Shown in pieces: positions 1 through 8,518 of a stretch of 64,000 nucleotides of DNA. The notes below the pieces were generated by a model. That model did no database searches. It saw only the letters and a list, made by a program, of their open reading frames with translations, and had not been told where the DNA came from. The position numbers and the translations under genes are program-made. Positions within the stretch are counted from its first letter, which is position 1. Each line of letters opens with the position of its first letter. This DNA is from Brachybacterium tyrofermentans (GTDB lineage: Bacteria > Actinomycetota > Actinomycetes > Actinomycetales > Dermabacteraceae), in assembly GCF_014897585.1 (NCBI RefSeq), contig NZ_JABUXW010000017.1, positions 39,503 through 103,502 of the forward strand, given 5' to 3'.

Positions 1-1
1 G

Positions 2-418
2 GTGATCGGGGCGACGTCCGCCACCGAGGAGTCGACGGGCCTCACCTGCCCGGAGCCGGGCGCTGTCCCGCTGCCGCCGAAGTCGGTGACCGTCACCGTG
101 CTCAACGGCACCGGACGCGGCGGGCTCGCCGGGGACATCACCGAGCAGCTCGCGGAGCGGGGCTTCGCGGTCGGGGACGCCGGGAACACGAAGAAGGCGA
201 GCGGAGCCGCCACGGTGGTCTACGGCCCGAAGGGCTATCTCGCCGCCCAGTCCGTGCAGGCCCAGGTCCCCGACGCCGCCCTGCAGCTGGACGAGCGCGA
301 GGACGAGACCGTGGACCTCCTGCTGGGCAACGGGTTCTCCACCCTCGTCGAGCAGAAGGACGCGACCGCCGCCCTCGAGGAGCCGGTCGAGATCCCCGAG
401 GGCTGCCCGACGAGCTGA
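2..418 (+). CDS. LytR C-terminal domain protein (5' partial)
   Basis: The reading frame is open to the left edge, so the true start is probably outside the window and only about 138 residues are visible. The visible part resembles the LytR_C domain that closes many LytR-CpsA-Psr type wall proteins: a beta-strand segment with VTVLNGTGRGGLA at about residues 31-43, followed by a helix (ITEQLAERGF) and a second strand with VVYGPKGY near residue 73. In the family this domain is usually exported or membrane anchored and is linked to cell-wall polymer attachment, but its biochemical role is not settled. It converges on the repeat surface protein whose stop lies 72 bases away. Family assignment is moderately sure; whether it is a stand-alone domain or the tail of a full LCP enzyme cannot be told here. 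Confidence 0.65.
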   Translation: MIGATSATEESTGLTCPEPGAVPLPPKSVTVTVLNGTGRGGLAGDITEQLAERGFAVGDAGNTKKASGAATVVYGPKGYLAAQSVQAQVPDAALQLDEREDETVDLLLGNGFSTLVEQKDATAALEEPVEIPEGCPTS

Positions 419-490
419 TCGATCGGACGCTCAGGCGGACCCGAGAGGCTGGGGCGGGCCGGGCATGCTCCCGGCACCGCCCTTCGTCGC

Positions 491-2455
491 TCAGTCCTCC
501 CAGCGGCGGCGCTCGTTCTCCATGCGCAGGCCGATCCACAGCGCGACGCCGCCGCCGAAGAGCAGCAGGGTCACGATGGTGCCGAACACCAGCGAGGTGG
601 CAGGGGCCGAGGGCATCAGCCCGGAGAGCAGAGCGTTGATCCCGGTGACCTGGTTCGCCGACTCCTTTGTGCCGGTGAGAGCGCGGTCCACCTCCACCAC
701 GAGGTTCGCGGAGGTGGTGTTCCCCGTCGCGTCGAGCACCTCGTACCGGATCGGGGTGGTGCGGCCGAAGAAGCCGTCCTCGGGCATGAACGTCACGGCA
801 CCGTTCGCCATCACGGTGAAGGTGCCCTCCCCGGGGATCACCAGCCTCTTGCCGCGGCTGTCCGTGAGCTCGGTGAGGTTCGTCGCCGAGAGCGAGGCGA
901 TCTGCACCGACTGCGGGAGCAGTGCCTGTGAGGCGCTGCCGGCGGTGTCGTTGCCCAGCAGGTCCACGGTGACCGAGGTCCCCGGCGCGGTGCGCTCCTC
1001 GTCGTCGCGCATCGTGGCGAGCTCGGGGGCGAACCGAGCCGTGAGGGACGCACGGACCTCGTTGTCGGCGAAGATGCCCTGGGCGGTGATGCCCACCGGT
1101 TCCGCCCGGCCCGTGAACCCCTCCACGGGGGTCATGGTCACCGCGCGCGCCTCGAAGTCGATGTTCCACGTCCCCTCGCCGTCGACGACCGCTGTCGTGC
1201 CGTCGTCCGAGATCTTCGCCCCCGGTGGCAGCGAGTCCGGATCGAACCGGAGGGATTCCGAGCGGACGTCGCGCACGCCCGTGGTCAGGTCGAACTGGAC
1301 CACCGATCCGGGTGTGGCCGCCGCGGATCGGTCCATGAGCATCGGGTAGGCGGTGCTGAGCAGCGCGACCGCGGAGGTCGCGCCCTTCCCGTCCCCGCCG
1401 GAGATGCCCATCGGGGCGGCATCCTGCACTTCGGCGCTCTCGGGGGAGAAGCGCACCGTGGCGCTGGCACGATCCAGGGTCCAGGAGCCCTGCCCCGGGA
1501 CCACCACTGTCGTGCCCTCGTCCGTGATCTCGACGTTCTCCTCGCCGGTGAGGGGCACCAGCTCCAAGGTGCTGGGGTCGATGAACTGCTGGCCCTCCCC
1601 CACCACGAACAGGATGTCCTCGCCGTAGGGGGCGGACCAGTCGAGGTCGGAGATGATCGGGACGGTGAGCCGGGCCTCGATCGCGCGCAGCACAGTCCCC
1701 TCCTCGTCCTGGACGACCAGTCGCATCGGATCGACCTGCCGGCCCAGTCCCGGCCCTGCCGGCGCGTGGCTGAGCGTGTTCCCGTCCGCCGAGAGCTGCC
1801 AGATGCCCTGGTCGGGAACGATCGCACGGCTCCCGTCCGCGACGAGCGTCGACCCCGGAGGCAGCCCGGCCAGCTCGAGGCGGGCCTTCCCGCCCTCCGG
1901 GATCTGCCCGTCCAGCGGGATCTCCGTGTTCTGGCCGGCCGAGCCGCGCACCGGGATGTTCTCGAGCTCGACCAGCTCCGGGGTGAACTCCGCGGGCCGT
2001 GACCGCACGTCGTGGAGGCCCTCGATGGTGAGCGAGATCGGGACGGCGGGTCCCTCGACCCCTGCCAGCGGGGTGAACACCAGATCGGCCCCGAGCAGGG
2101 TCCAGGTTCCCTCTCCGGCCACGGTGAGGCTGCGGCCGTCCTCCGCGACCTCCATCAGCCCCTGGACGGCGGGGTCGCTGTCCTCCGGGACGGCGAGGAG
2201 GGCGGTGCTGAGGTCGACCTCGGCCTCGAGCTGGTCGTCGATGAGCGCGCCCAGCGGAACGTGGGTCACCGCCCCGGGCACCATCGCAAGGGTGTCGGTC
2301 TCGGCCGGGAAGTCGAAGGGGCCGTCCTCGCCCAGAGCTGCGGCCGGCAGGGTCAGGGACGCCATGAGCGCTCCGGCCGCGCACAGCGCGGAGACGCGCG
2401 CGGCGGCCTGTCGCAGGCCCGCGCGCGAACAGGGACGCGACGTCGGCTCGGGCAC
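491..2455 (-). CDS. Secreted membrane-anchored protein with CshA-type repeats
   Basis: A 654-residue exported protein starting with GTG. Residues 1-42 form a signal peptide with an arginine-containing n-region, an Ala/Leu-rich core and an A-rich cleavage zone. The body holds five degenerate repeats of roughly 100 residues, each with a core like VPGEGTWTL near residues 112, 213, 319, 425 and 540, followed by a strand such as AVTFMP and a G-F-x-G turn. This is the pattern of the CshA fibril/Ig-like repeats of actinobacterial surface adhesins. Residues 622-643 form one hydrophobic helix followed by a charged tail (RMENERRRWED). No LPXTG sorting motif is seen, so it is probably held by the C-terminal helix rather than by sortase. 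It is divergent from maltokinase. The family call is fairly sure; a role in adhesion is inference. Confidence 0.7.
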   Translation of the reverse strand: MPEPTSRPCSRAGLRQAAARVSALCAAGALMASLTLPAAALGEDGPFDFPAETDTLAMVPGAVTHVPLGALIDDQLEAEVDLSTALLAVPEDSDPAVQGLMEVAEDGRSLTVAGEGTWTLLGADLVFTPLAGVEGPAVPISLTIEGLHDVRSRPAEFTPELVELENIPVRGSAGQNTEIPLDGQIPEGGKARLELAGLPPGSTLVADGSRAIVPDQGIWQLSADGNTLSHAPAGPGLGRQVDPMRLVVQDEEGTVLRAIEARLTVPIISDLDWSAPYGEDILFVVGEGQQFIDPSTLELVPLTGEENVEITDEGTTVVVPGQGSWTLDRASATVRFSPESAEVQDAAPMGISGGDGKGATSAVALLSTAYPMLMDRSAAATPGSVVQFDLTTGVRDVRSESLRFDPDSLPPGAKISDDGTTAVVDGEGTWNIDFEARAVTMTPVEGFTGRAEPVGITAQGIFADNEVRASLTARFAPELATMRDDEERTAPGTSVTVDLLGNDTAGSASQALLPQSVQIASLSATNLTELTDSRGKRLVIPGEGTFTVMANGAVTFMPEDGFFGRTTPIRYEVLDATGNTTSANLVVEVDRALTGTKESANQVTGINALLSGLMPSAPATSLVFGTIVTLLLFGGGVALWIGLRMENERRRWED

Positions 2456-2529
2456 GTCCTCAGCGTAGCAAGCGAGCAGGGTCCGCCGACAAAGTGGTCG
2501 GGTCCCCGTCCGGGCGACGGGCCAGCCCC

Positions 2530-2535
2530 TACAGT
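2530..2535 (+). promoter_or_regulatory. -10 element of a probable leaderless maltokinase mRNA
   Basis: TACAGT ends 6 bases before the ATG at 2542, and no Shine-Dalgarno sequence lies between. In actinobacteria this spacing puts transcription start at or next to the ATG, so a leaderless message is likely. No convincing -35 was seen. Confidence 0.4.
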
Positions 2536-2541
2536 GACCAT

Positions 2542-4056
2542 ATGGACGAGCCGAGCTCCCCCGCCACTGCTCCTGAGTTCGACGCCACGGCGATGCCGCC
2601 GATGGATGAGCTCCTCGATGCCCTCACCTCGCCCCTGGCCGACTGGATGCCGAATCAGCGGTGGTTCGCGCACATGGGCGCAGGGACTCCTGAGGTCTCG
2701 ATCCGGGGCTGGGCCCCGCTGCGCGTCGCACCGGACCACGTCGTCGTCCTCGTGGTGGTCGGCGCGAGGTTCGCCGGCACGGAGCCGGCCGAGGCCCTCT
2801 ACCAGGTGCCCCTCCTGATACGGCCTGAGGACTCCCCGGCCGCCGATCGACGCACCACCGACCAGGACGAGGGCTCCGAGGTGTCCGTCCTCGAGACCCC
2901 GGCCGCCCGCGTGCGGGTGCACGACGCCCTGCGTGACGTCGACGGTCGTGCGGCCGTGTTCGCCCTCCTGGCCTCCGACGAGCAGGCGCAGGGGCCCGGG
3001 ATGAGCGTGCTCGCCCACCGGACTGCGCCGGGATCTCCGCTCCCCCTCGGCCCCGGACTGCGCAGCCGGATCCTGTCCGGGGAGCAGTCCAACACCTCGA
3101 TCATCGTCGAGCCCGAGGGGACGTCCCCGATCATCCTGAAGCTGTTCCGTGTGCTCCATGACGGGGAGAACCCCGACGTGGTGCTGCAGGGGGCGCTCAC
3201 CGCGGCCGGCAGCACCCGCGTGCCGCGGCTGATCGGATCGGCGAGTCTCGAGCTCGGCGATCTCCGCACCCATTCCCTGTTCGCCCAGGAGTTCCTGCCG
3301 GGCGTCGAGGACGCCTGGCGCACGGCTCTGCGGCTCGCCGTCGCGGGCGAGGACTTCAGCGCGGCCGCCCGCGGACTCGGCGAGGCGGTGTCCGAGGTCC
3401 ATCGCGACCTCGCCGGCGCCCTGGGCACGACGATGACCGACGACGCGCTGCGAGCCGGGATGGTCGAGCAGATGCGCTCCCGAGCGGCGATGGTCGCCGC
3501 GGAGGTCCCCCAGGTGGCCGCGCATCGGACAGCGCTCGACGCCCTGCTCGATGCCGCGCTCGACGTGCCGTGGCCGCCGATGCAGCGCATTCACGGGGAC
3601 CTGCACCTGGGACAGGTGCTGCTGGTCCCGGACCGCGGCTGGGTGCTGCTGGACTTCGAGGGCGAGCCGCTGCGCCCGCTCGCGCAGCGCTCCCTGCCCG
3701 ACTCCCCGCTGCGGGATGTGGCCGGCATGCTGCGCAGCCTCGACTACGTCGGCGGGGCGGTGGCCCTGGAGCAGGGCGCGGACGCCTCGTCGTGGGTCCG
3801 GGCCGCCCGGGCGGCGTTCCTGGAGGGCTGCATGGGAGCTGCCGACGGGAGCACCGGCACGGCGGCGGCCGAAGGCGATGCGCATGCCGACCCCAATGCC
3901 AATGCCACTGCCGACACCCATGCCCTCGGCGTGCTGCTGGCGGCCTTCGAGGCCGACAAGGCCGTCTACGAGGCGCTGTACGAGTCGCGGAACCGCCCGG
4001 ATTGGCTGCCGATCCCGCTGGCCGCCCTCGAACGGATCAGTGCACGGAACGCGTAA
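2542..4056 (+). CDS. Maltokinase (phosphotransferase, GlgE pathway)
   Basis: A 504-residue cytoplasmic kinase predicted to phosphorylate maltose to maltose 1-phosphate with ATP, feeding alpha-glucan synthesis by GlgE. The N-terminal cap has the family pattern LADWMPNQRWFA (residues 32-43). The kinase lobe shows ILSGEQSNTSII (about 176-187) and the catalytic IHGDLHLGQVLL (about 350-361), where the HGD motif carries the catalytic Asp, followed by LLDFEGEP as the metal-binding segment. Length fits Mak1/Pep2. ATG 2542 was chosen because it sits just after a TACAGT box and gives a family-like N terminus; an upstream start at 2494 would add 16 low-quality residues. Near residues 448-463 an Ala/Asn/Asp-rich stretch (from about 3885) comes from short degenerate repeats and looks like a hypervariable insert. 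TreS and GlgE are not in the window. Confidence 0.85.
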   Translation: MDEPSSPATAPEFDATAMPPMDELLDALTSPLADWMPNQRWFAHMGAGTPEVSIRGWAPLRVAPDHVVVLVVVGARFAGTEPAEALYQVPLLIRPEDSPAADRRTTDQDEGSEVSVLETPAARVRVHDALRDVDGRAAVFALLASDEQAQGPGMSVLAHRTAPGSPLPLGPGLRSRILSGEQSNTSIIVEPEGTSPIILKLFRVLHDGENPDVVLQGALTAAGSTRVPRLIGSASLELGDLRTHSLFAQEFLPGVEDAWRTALRLAVAGEDFSAAARGLGEAVSEVHRDLAGALGTTMTDDALRAGMVEQMRSRAAMVAAEVPQVAAHRTALDALLDAALDVPWPPMQRIHGDLHLGQVLLVPDRGWVLLDFEGEPLRPLAQRSLPDSPLRDVAGMLRSLDYVGGAVALEQGADASSWVRAARAAFLEGCMGAADGSTGTAAAEGDAHADPNANATADTHALGVLLAAFEADKAVYEALYESRNRPDWLPIPLAALERISARNA

Positions 4057-4081
4057 GGCGAGCAGCCGGTCCGCGGACGGA

Positions 4082-4816
4082 TCAGCCGACGGAACGCGAG
4101 GGGCGGGTCGTCGGGCTCGTCGACACCACCACCGGGGAGGCCGCTGCGGCCAGGAACGGCGCGCTGATCACGCGGACGGCGACCTGCACCCCGACGATCA
4201 CCTCGAGGAGGTCTCCCCTCCCGGTGCGCCAGGTGGCGACGCTGATGCCCTGGGACTCGGACTCCGAGCGACGGCGCAGGCCCCACGCCAGAGCCGCTCG
4301 ATCGGCGGCAGCCAGCAGGTCCCGGGCGTTGTCCCCGCTCAGGTCCGGCACGCCTGTACTGGCCAGCAGGGCGCTGACATGGCAGAGCGTCCCCGTACCG
4401 CGCCAGGTCTCCCCCGAGGAGCGATCGCGCTGGGGGCGCCGGTCGACGAAGCCGCCCAGCTCGGGCTGCTCGTCCAGCGCTGCGTCGGTCACTCCCGTGA
4501 GGAGCCCGCGGACCCAGTCGTAGATCTGATGCTGCTCCGGCAGGGTCGCCGGGGATGCTGTGGGCGCTGTCGACATGCGTGCCCGCCTCTCGCGTCGCGC
4601 GCCGTCGGGGTCGCCGATGCGCTGTGCAGCCGGCCCGTCCGGGGCTGAGCTGTCGATCAAGTCGTGGATGGTCATCTCGTCGAACTCGTCGATCACGTCG
4701 ATCGCGTCGATCCGGGCGCGCTCGTCGATCCTGCTGATCCCGCCGACTCCGTGGTCCAGCGTAATCGTCGCCCTGGGGGCCGCCGATGGGGAGAACTCCC
4801 CACCGGCGGCTTTCAT
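4082..4816 (-). CDS. Unknown protein translationally coupled to jetC
   Basis: A 244-residue protein I do not recognise. Its ATG at 4816 overlaps the jetC stop as ATGA, so it is probably the last gene of the jetC unit. GC at third codon positions is high from this ATG onward, which favours the long form. A second start at 4576, with AGAGG 9 bases upstream, would give 164 residues. The N-terminal third is rich in Asp, Ile and Arg (ARIDAIDVIDEFDEM). The C-terminal part has a helix beginning IYDWVRGLLTG, a segment GTGTLCHVSALLAS, and a hydrophobic stretch VGVQVAVRVISAPFLAAAAS near the end; a faint resemblance to LppA-like lipoprotein domains is possible. There is no TOPRIM pattern or DUF3322/DUF2220-like organisation, so it is not a recognisable JetD. 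It converges on maltokinase with 25 bases between stops. Confidence 0.6.
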   Translation of the reverse strand: MKAAGGEFSPSAAPRATITLDHGVGGISRIDERARIDAIDVIDEFDEMTIHDLIDSSAPDGPAAQRIGDPDGARRERRARMSTAPTASPATLPEQHQIYDWVRGLLTGVTDAALDEQPELGGFVDRRPQRDRSSGETWRGTGTLCHVSALLASTGVPDLSGDNARDLLAAADRAALAWGLRRRSESESQGISVATWRTGRGDLLEVIVGVQVAVRVISAPFLAAAASPVVVSTSPTTRPSRSVG

Positions 4817-7800
4817 TCCTGGACGGGGACGAACTCCACCGGGGCGACCGAGGAGTAGCGGTCCTGCCGGATCGAGACGACTCCCACGCCGCCGATGAAG
4901 GGGGCCAGGGCCTGGGGGTTCTTCCCCGGATTCGCCAGGATCACCTGGAACCCGAAGTGACGGAAGGACTCCATCGCCGCGGTGATGAACTTGCCGGCGC
5001 CCTTGGAGAAGGCCTCATCGATGATGATCGGGGCGAACCGCGGCACCTCCTGGCCGGTGCCGGCCAGCTGGTAGCGCAGCGCCGCGGCGAGGCAGAAGGT
5101 CGCCAGGCGCTCGTTCTGACCGCCCGAGAGGGGGCCGCCGGACTCGTGCGCGTGGACCACGGTCCCCTCCGCATCGACCTCCTCGGCGTGGAAGTGGACG
5201 TGGCGGCGCACATCGAGGATGACCCGGGAGATCTGGTCGTCCCGCGTGCGGGCCGCACCGATCATGTCCATGAGGTGGCGCAGGGACAGGAAGCGCTCCT
5301 CCGCCAGGTCCCGATCACGGCTGATGTCGTTCAGCGCCATGTCCGCGACGGCATCTTCGAGGGCACGCTTGAACTCATCGAGCGCGGTGAGGTGCACGGG
5401 GCGCATGGACAGCTGCAGGAAGCGTCCGGAATGGAACTCGACCTGGGACAGCAGGGCGTTGATGCGCTGCAGGCGCTTGCGGATCTCGGCGGGCTCGCGG
5501 GCGATGGCGGTGGCCAGGGCCTGCACGTCTCCGAGGGTGTTGCCGGTGAAGAACTCGAAGAAGCGGTCCTCGACCTCGGGCAGCTTCTCCTCCTCGATCC
5601 GCTGGAGGATGGCCAGGAAGTCGTCGGCCGCCTCCAGCGTCGCCGCGGTGTCCCCGGCCTGTGCGGGCCAGCGCCGGGAGAACTCGCGCATCACGGTGCG
5701 GATGTCCTCCTCGGTGCGGGAGGTGCGCCGGGTCAGGGCCATCAGCTCCGCGTCCAGGGTCGCCGAGGCGTCCTTGGTGACCTGATCGATGTTCCCGATC
5801 AGCAGGGTCGGGGCGATCGCCGTGAAGCGCTCGGCCAGCTCCGCCTCGACCTCGGGCGCCAGGCTGGACTCGGCGACGCGGTCCCGGGCCTCGACCAGGC
5901 GCTCCTCGGCGCGCTCGGCCTGCTCGCCGAGCTTGCCGGCGGTGCGCACCACCTCCAGCAGCTCCTCGTCGGAGTCCGCGATCGAGCGCTCGACGTCGTC
6001 GATCTGCCGTGCCAGCTCGCTCAGCGCCGCCGAGCCGTCCTCCGCCGCGCGCACCATGTCGCGCAGGTTGGACACGCGCCGGGCGACCGAGGCGGCGTCG
6101 ATGTCGTCCCAGGTGACCGAGCTGATCGACTGCAGGGCGTAGAGCCGCTCCCGGCGCTGCTCGCGCTCGGACTCGACGTCCTTGCGGCGGGCCTGCGCCT
6201 CGAACAGGGACTGCTCGGCGCGGGTGCGCTCCTGCTCGAAGACGGCGCGCTTGGCGCGGTTGTCGAAGCCGAGCACCCACTGGGAGCGGTCGTTGATCTG
6301 GCGGTCGGTGTTCTTCTCGTGCCGCGACGCGGAGTGCTTGATCTGGCCGGAGCGCAGCACCGCACGGTTCAGCCGGGTGAACTCCTCCAGGGTCTCCGCG
6401 CAGGTGTAGTCCATGCGGGAGGCGATCTCGCTGGTGAGCCACACGTGGAACTCGCCGTCCTTGACCTCGAGCTTGGCGGCCAGTGACCGCTCGTCGATGG
6501 TCTTGGACGGGCGGCGCAGGTCGGTGTTGACCCGGTTGTAGGAGATCCGCCTGCGCAGCTTGGTGCGGTCGATGACCGCCGCCACCTCGCGGTAGACACG
6601 GTCCGGCACCAGGATCGAGCGGGCGAGCCCGCGCAGCGCCTGCTCGGCGGCCGCGGTCCATTCCTCCTCGCCGCCGCGCACCTGGAGCAGCTCGGCGGCG
6701 AAGGGCAGCTCGGTGGGGGCGATGCCCACCTCGGACGCGATGTGGTCGCGCAGGGCGACGTCCTCGGAGTGCAGGTTCGAGGCGCGCGAGGTCAGGGAGG
6801 CGAGCTCCTCCCGGGTGCGGGCGAGGGTCGTGGAGAGCTCGCGCACCATCGCCTCCGCCTCCCAGCGGGCGGAGTCCGCGCCCTTCTCCTCGGCCTCCAG
6901 GGCATCGCGCAGGGCGTCGACCTCGCGCTGCAGGGCCAGGAACATGTCCTCGCCGGAGGGGGTGCGCAGCTCGACGGTGGCCAGCAGGGCGGCGAACTCG
7001 GTGCCGCGCTCCCGGCGTCGGTCGCGCTCGACCTCGAGGCCGGCGATCTGCTGCTTCCAGTCGTCGATCTCTCCGCCGCCGGCCCGCTTGCGCTGCTCCT
7101 TGAGCTGGGCGAGGTCCGAGCGGGCCTCGGCGACATCCTGGGTCAGCCGTCGCTGCTGAGCCCCGAGCCGGTCGCGCTCGAGCTGGAGCCTGCCGGTCTC
7201 GTCGCCGAGCAGGCGCACGAGGTGCTGGGCGGCGTAGACGTCGATGTCGGCGCGGCGGTCCACGAGCTCCCCGCCGCGCGCGCGCATCGCGGTCCAGTCC
7301 TCGTGGTTCTCCCGCAGCCCGCGCAGCAGGTCGCGCTGCTCCCGGGCGGTGACCAGGGCCTGGTAGACCTCGGAGAGGTTCTGGAAGTTCGCGAGCGCCT
7401 GGTCGGCGAGCTCGAAGGTGCGTGGGGCGTCGAGCATGTAGTCGCGCAGGAGGGCGTTGACGTCGCCTAGCTCCTTGGCGGACTGGATCTTGTGCAGCAG
7501 GCCCAGGGCCTTCTCGTCCGGGATGCCCAGCAGCTGGCTGAAGGCGGCGCGGTACTCACGGAACTGGCGGAAGGTCTCCGTGCCGGGGTGCGCGTTCTCC
7601 AGGGCCTTGCCCTCGATCTGCGTGGAGACGAACTGCCGCAGGTCGGTGACGTCCAGGGGCGTGCGGGAGATGACGTAGAGGCTCTTCACGTCGGAGTCCG
7701 AGGTGTGCCCGGCATGCAGCAGGAGCAGGCGGGAGAGCTGGACGATGCCGCCCATCCCGTCGGAGTAGCGCATGGTGAGCACCGACAGGGTGGTCTTGTC

Positions 7801-8199
7801 GCGCAGCACCTCCTGGCTGAACTCTCCGGTGGCCTGGTCGTAGTGCATAGCCCAGGCACCGCGCACGTAGCTGGCCACCGTGCGGCGGTACTTCGAGCGG
7901 GCCGGGCCGGCGTCGGACGCCGCGGCATTGAACTGCAGCGTGCGCGGCGGGGTGAGCAGGGCGCTGACGGCATCGAGCAGCGTCGACTTGCCGGTGCCGG
8001 GGCCGCCGGTGAGGAAGAAGCCCTTGGAGGAGATCTTCAGGTCATGGGTGCCGTGGAACGTCCCCCAGTTCGACACCTGCACCGCGATCAGGCGCCACTG
8101 GCCCGGATGCGGATGGTCGGGGTCGGTGCCCACCCGGGCGCTCGGCGCGTCGGCCTCGGGCATGCCCGGAAGATCGAGGGTCTCGGCTGCGGAATTCAC
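4813..8199 (-). CDS. jetC: JetC/MksB-like SMC-family ATPase (Wadjet/MksBEF)
   Basis: A protein of about 1128 residues with bipartite SMC/MukB layout: Walker A GGPGTGKST at about 65-73, long charged coiled-coil arms (for example about 320-430 and 640-820), an ABC signature SGGQNERLA near 1025, and Walker B APIIIDEAF near 1056. In Wadjet/MksBEF systems this subunit dimerises, extrudes DNA loops with ATP, and with JetA (kleisin) and JetB acts on small circular DNA. The start is uncertain: GTG 8199 is used, GTG 8289 would translate through a 32-base palindrome and is unlikely, and ATG 8163 also precedes the conserved segment HPGQWRLIAVQVSNWG. It lies on the same strand as jetB (22.2 kb) and jetA (29.3 kb) but is about 14 kb from jetB. 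It is coupled by ATGA to the unknown gene downstream. Confidence 0.8.
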   Translation of the reverse strand: MNSAAETLDLPGMPEADAPSARVGTDPDHPHPGQWRLIAVQVSNWGTFHGTHDLKISSKGFFLTGGPGTGKSTLLDAVSALLTPPRTLQFNAAASDAGPARSKYRRTVASYVRGAWAMHYDQATGEFSQEVLRDKTTLSVLTMRYSDGMGGIVQLSRLLLLHAGHTSDSDVKSLYVISRTPLDVTDLRQFVSTQIEGKALENAHPGTETFRQFREYRAAFSQLLGIPDEKALGLLHKIQSAKELGDVNALLRDYMLDAPRTFELADQALANFQNLSEVYQALVTAREQRDLLRGLRENHEDWTAMRARGGELVDRRADIDVYAAQHLVRLLGDETGRLQLERDRLGAQQRRLTQDVAEARSDLAQLKEQRKRAGGGEIDDWKQQIAGLEVERDRRRERGTEFAALLATVELRTPSGEDMFLALQREVDALRDALEAEEKGADSARWEAEAMVRELSTTLARTREELASLTSRASNLHSEDVALRDHIASEVGIAPTELPFAAELLQVRGGEEEWTAAAEQALRGLARSILVPDRVYREVAAVIDRTKLRRRISYNRVNTDLRRPSKTIDERSLAAKLEVKDGEFHVWLTSEIASRMDYTCAETLEEFTRLNRAVLRSGQIKHSASRHEKNTDRQINDRSQWVLGFDNRAKRAVFEQERTRAEQSLFEAQARRKDVESEREQRRERLYALQSISSVTWDDIDAASVARRVSNLRDMVRAAEDGSAALSELARQIDDVERSIADSDEELLEVVRTAGKLGEQAERAEERLVEARDRVAESSLAPEVEAELAERFTAIAPTLLIGNIDQVTKDASATLDAELMALTRRTSRTEEDIRTVMREFSRRWPAQAGDTAATLEAADDFLAILQRIEEEKLPEVEDRFFEFFTGNTLGDVQALATAIAREPAEIRKRLQRINALLSQVEFHSGRFLQLSMRPVHLTALDEFKRALEDAVADMALNDISRDRDLAEERFLSLRHLMDMIGAARTRDDQISRVILDVRRHVHFHAEEVDAEGTVVHAHESGGPLSGGQNERLATFCLAAALRYQLAGTGQEVPRFAPIIIDEAFSKGAGKFITAAMESFRHFGFQVILANPGKNPQALAPFIGGVGVVSIRQDRYSSVAPVEFVPVQE

Positions 8200-8518
8200 C
8201 CTTGCAGGGTACCGGGATCGAGGCCTGTTCCGTGGCGCCTCCGCAGCGATGCCGCTCGGCGCGCCGAGCGGCATCGCGATGGCGTTCATGCGGAGTTCAC
8301 ATTGCTATAGTCCGAGTCCCGGCCGTTCCGGGGGTTCTCCTCGCATGCGGCGTCACCGCCACACTCGGCGTCTCCCCCGCGAGGACGACGCTCGAGCCCC
8401 TGATCCAGCACACGCGGGAGGAGCGTCGACGAATGGCACCCAGCCCGCATCGACGCCTCAGCGCTCCCTCGGGATTCCCCGTGAGCAGCGTCCCCTCGGG
8501 TCACCCCGTGAGCGCCAC
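8200..8518. other. Intergenic region between divergent jetC and glycosyltransferase
   Basis: A 319-base gap without a credible gene. It holds the 32-base palindrome at 8246-8277 and, on the plus strand, an extended -10-like TGCTATAGT at 8303-8311 that could serve the glycosyltransferase through a leader of about 200 bases. No clear -35 is present. Confidence 0.4.
8246..8277. terminator. Perfect 32-base palindrome upstream of jetC
   Basis: The arm GCGATGCCGCTCGGCG is followed directly by its exact reverse complement. It looks like the GC hairpins that end transcription units elsewhere in the window, yet no gene ends here. It may be a relic terminator of a gene removed from upstream of jetC, or a regulatory hairpin. 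No U-tract on either strand. Confidence 0.45.

Noticed and set aside
138..2384. 748-codon open frame opposite the repeat surface protein region
   Set aside because: Arg/Gly/Pro-rich translation without domains; it is the shadow of the 491-2455 gene, which has a signal peptide, repeats and a membrane helix.
4082..4816. jetD identity for the gene after jetC
   Set aside because: Position fits, but no TOPRIM or DUF2220-like sequence is visible and the protein is far shorter than JetD.
8246..8289. JetC start at GTG 8289
   Set aside because: It would translate the 32-base palindrome as part of the protein; the conserved fold starts much later.
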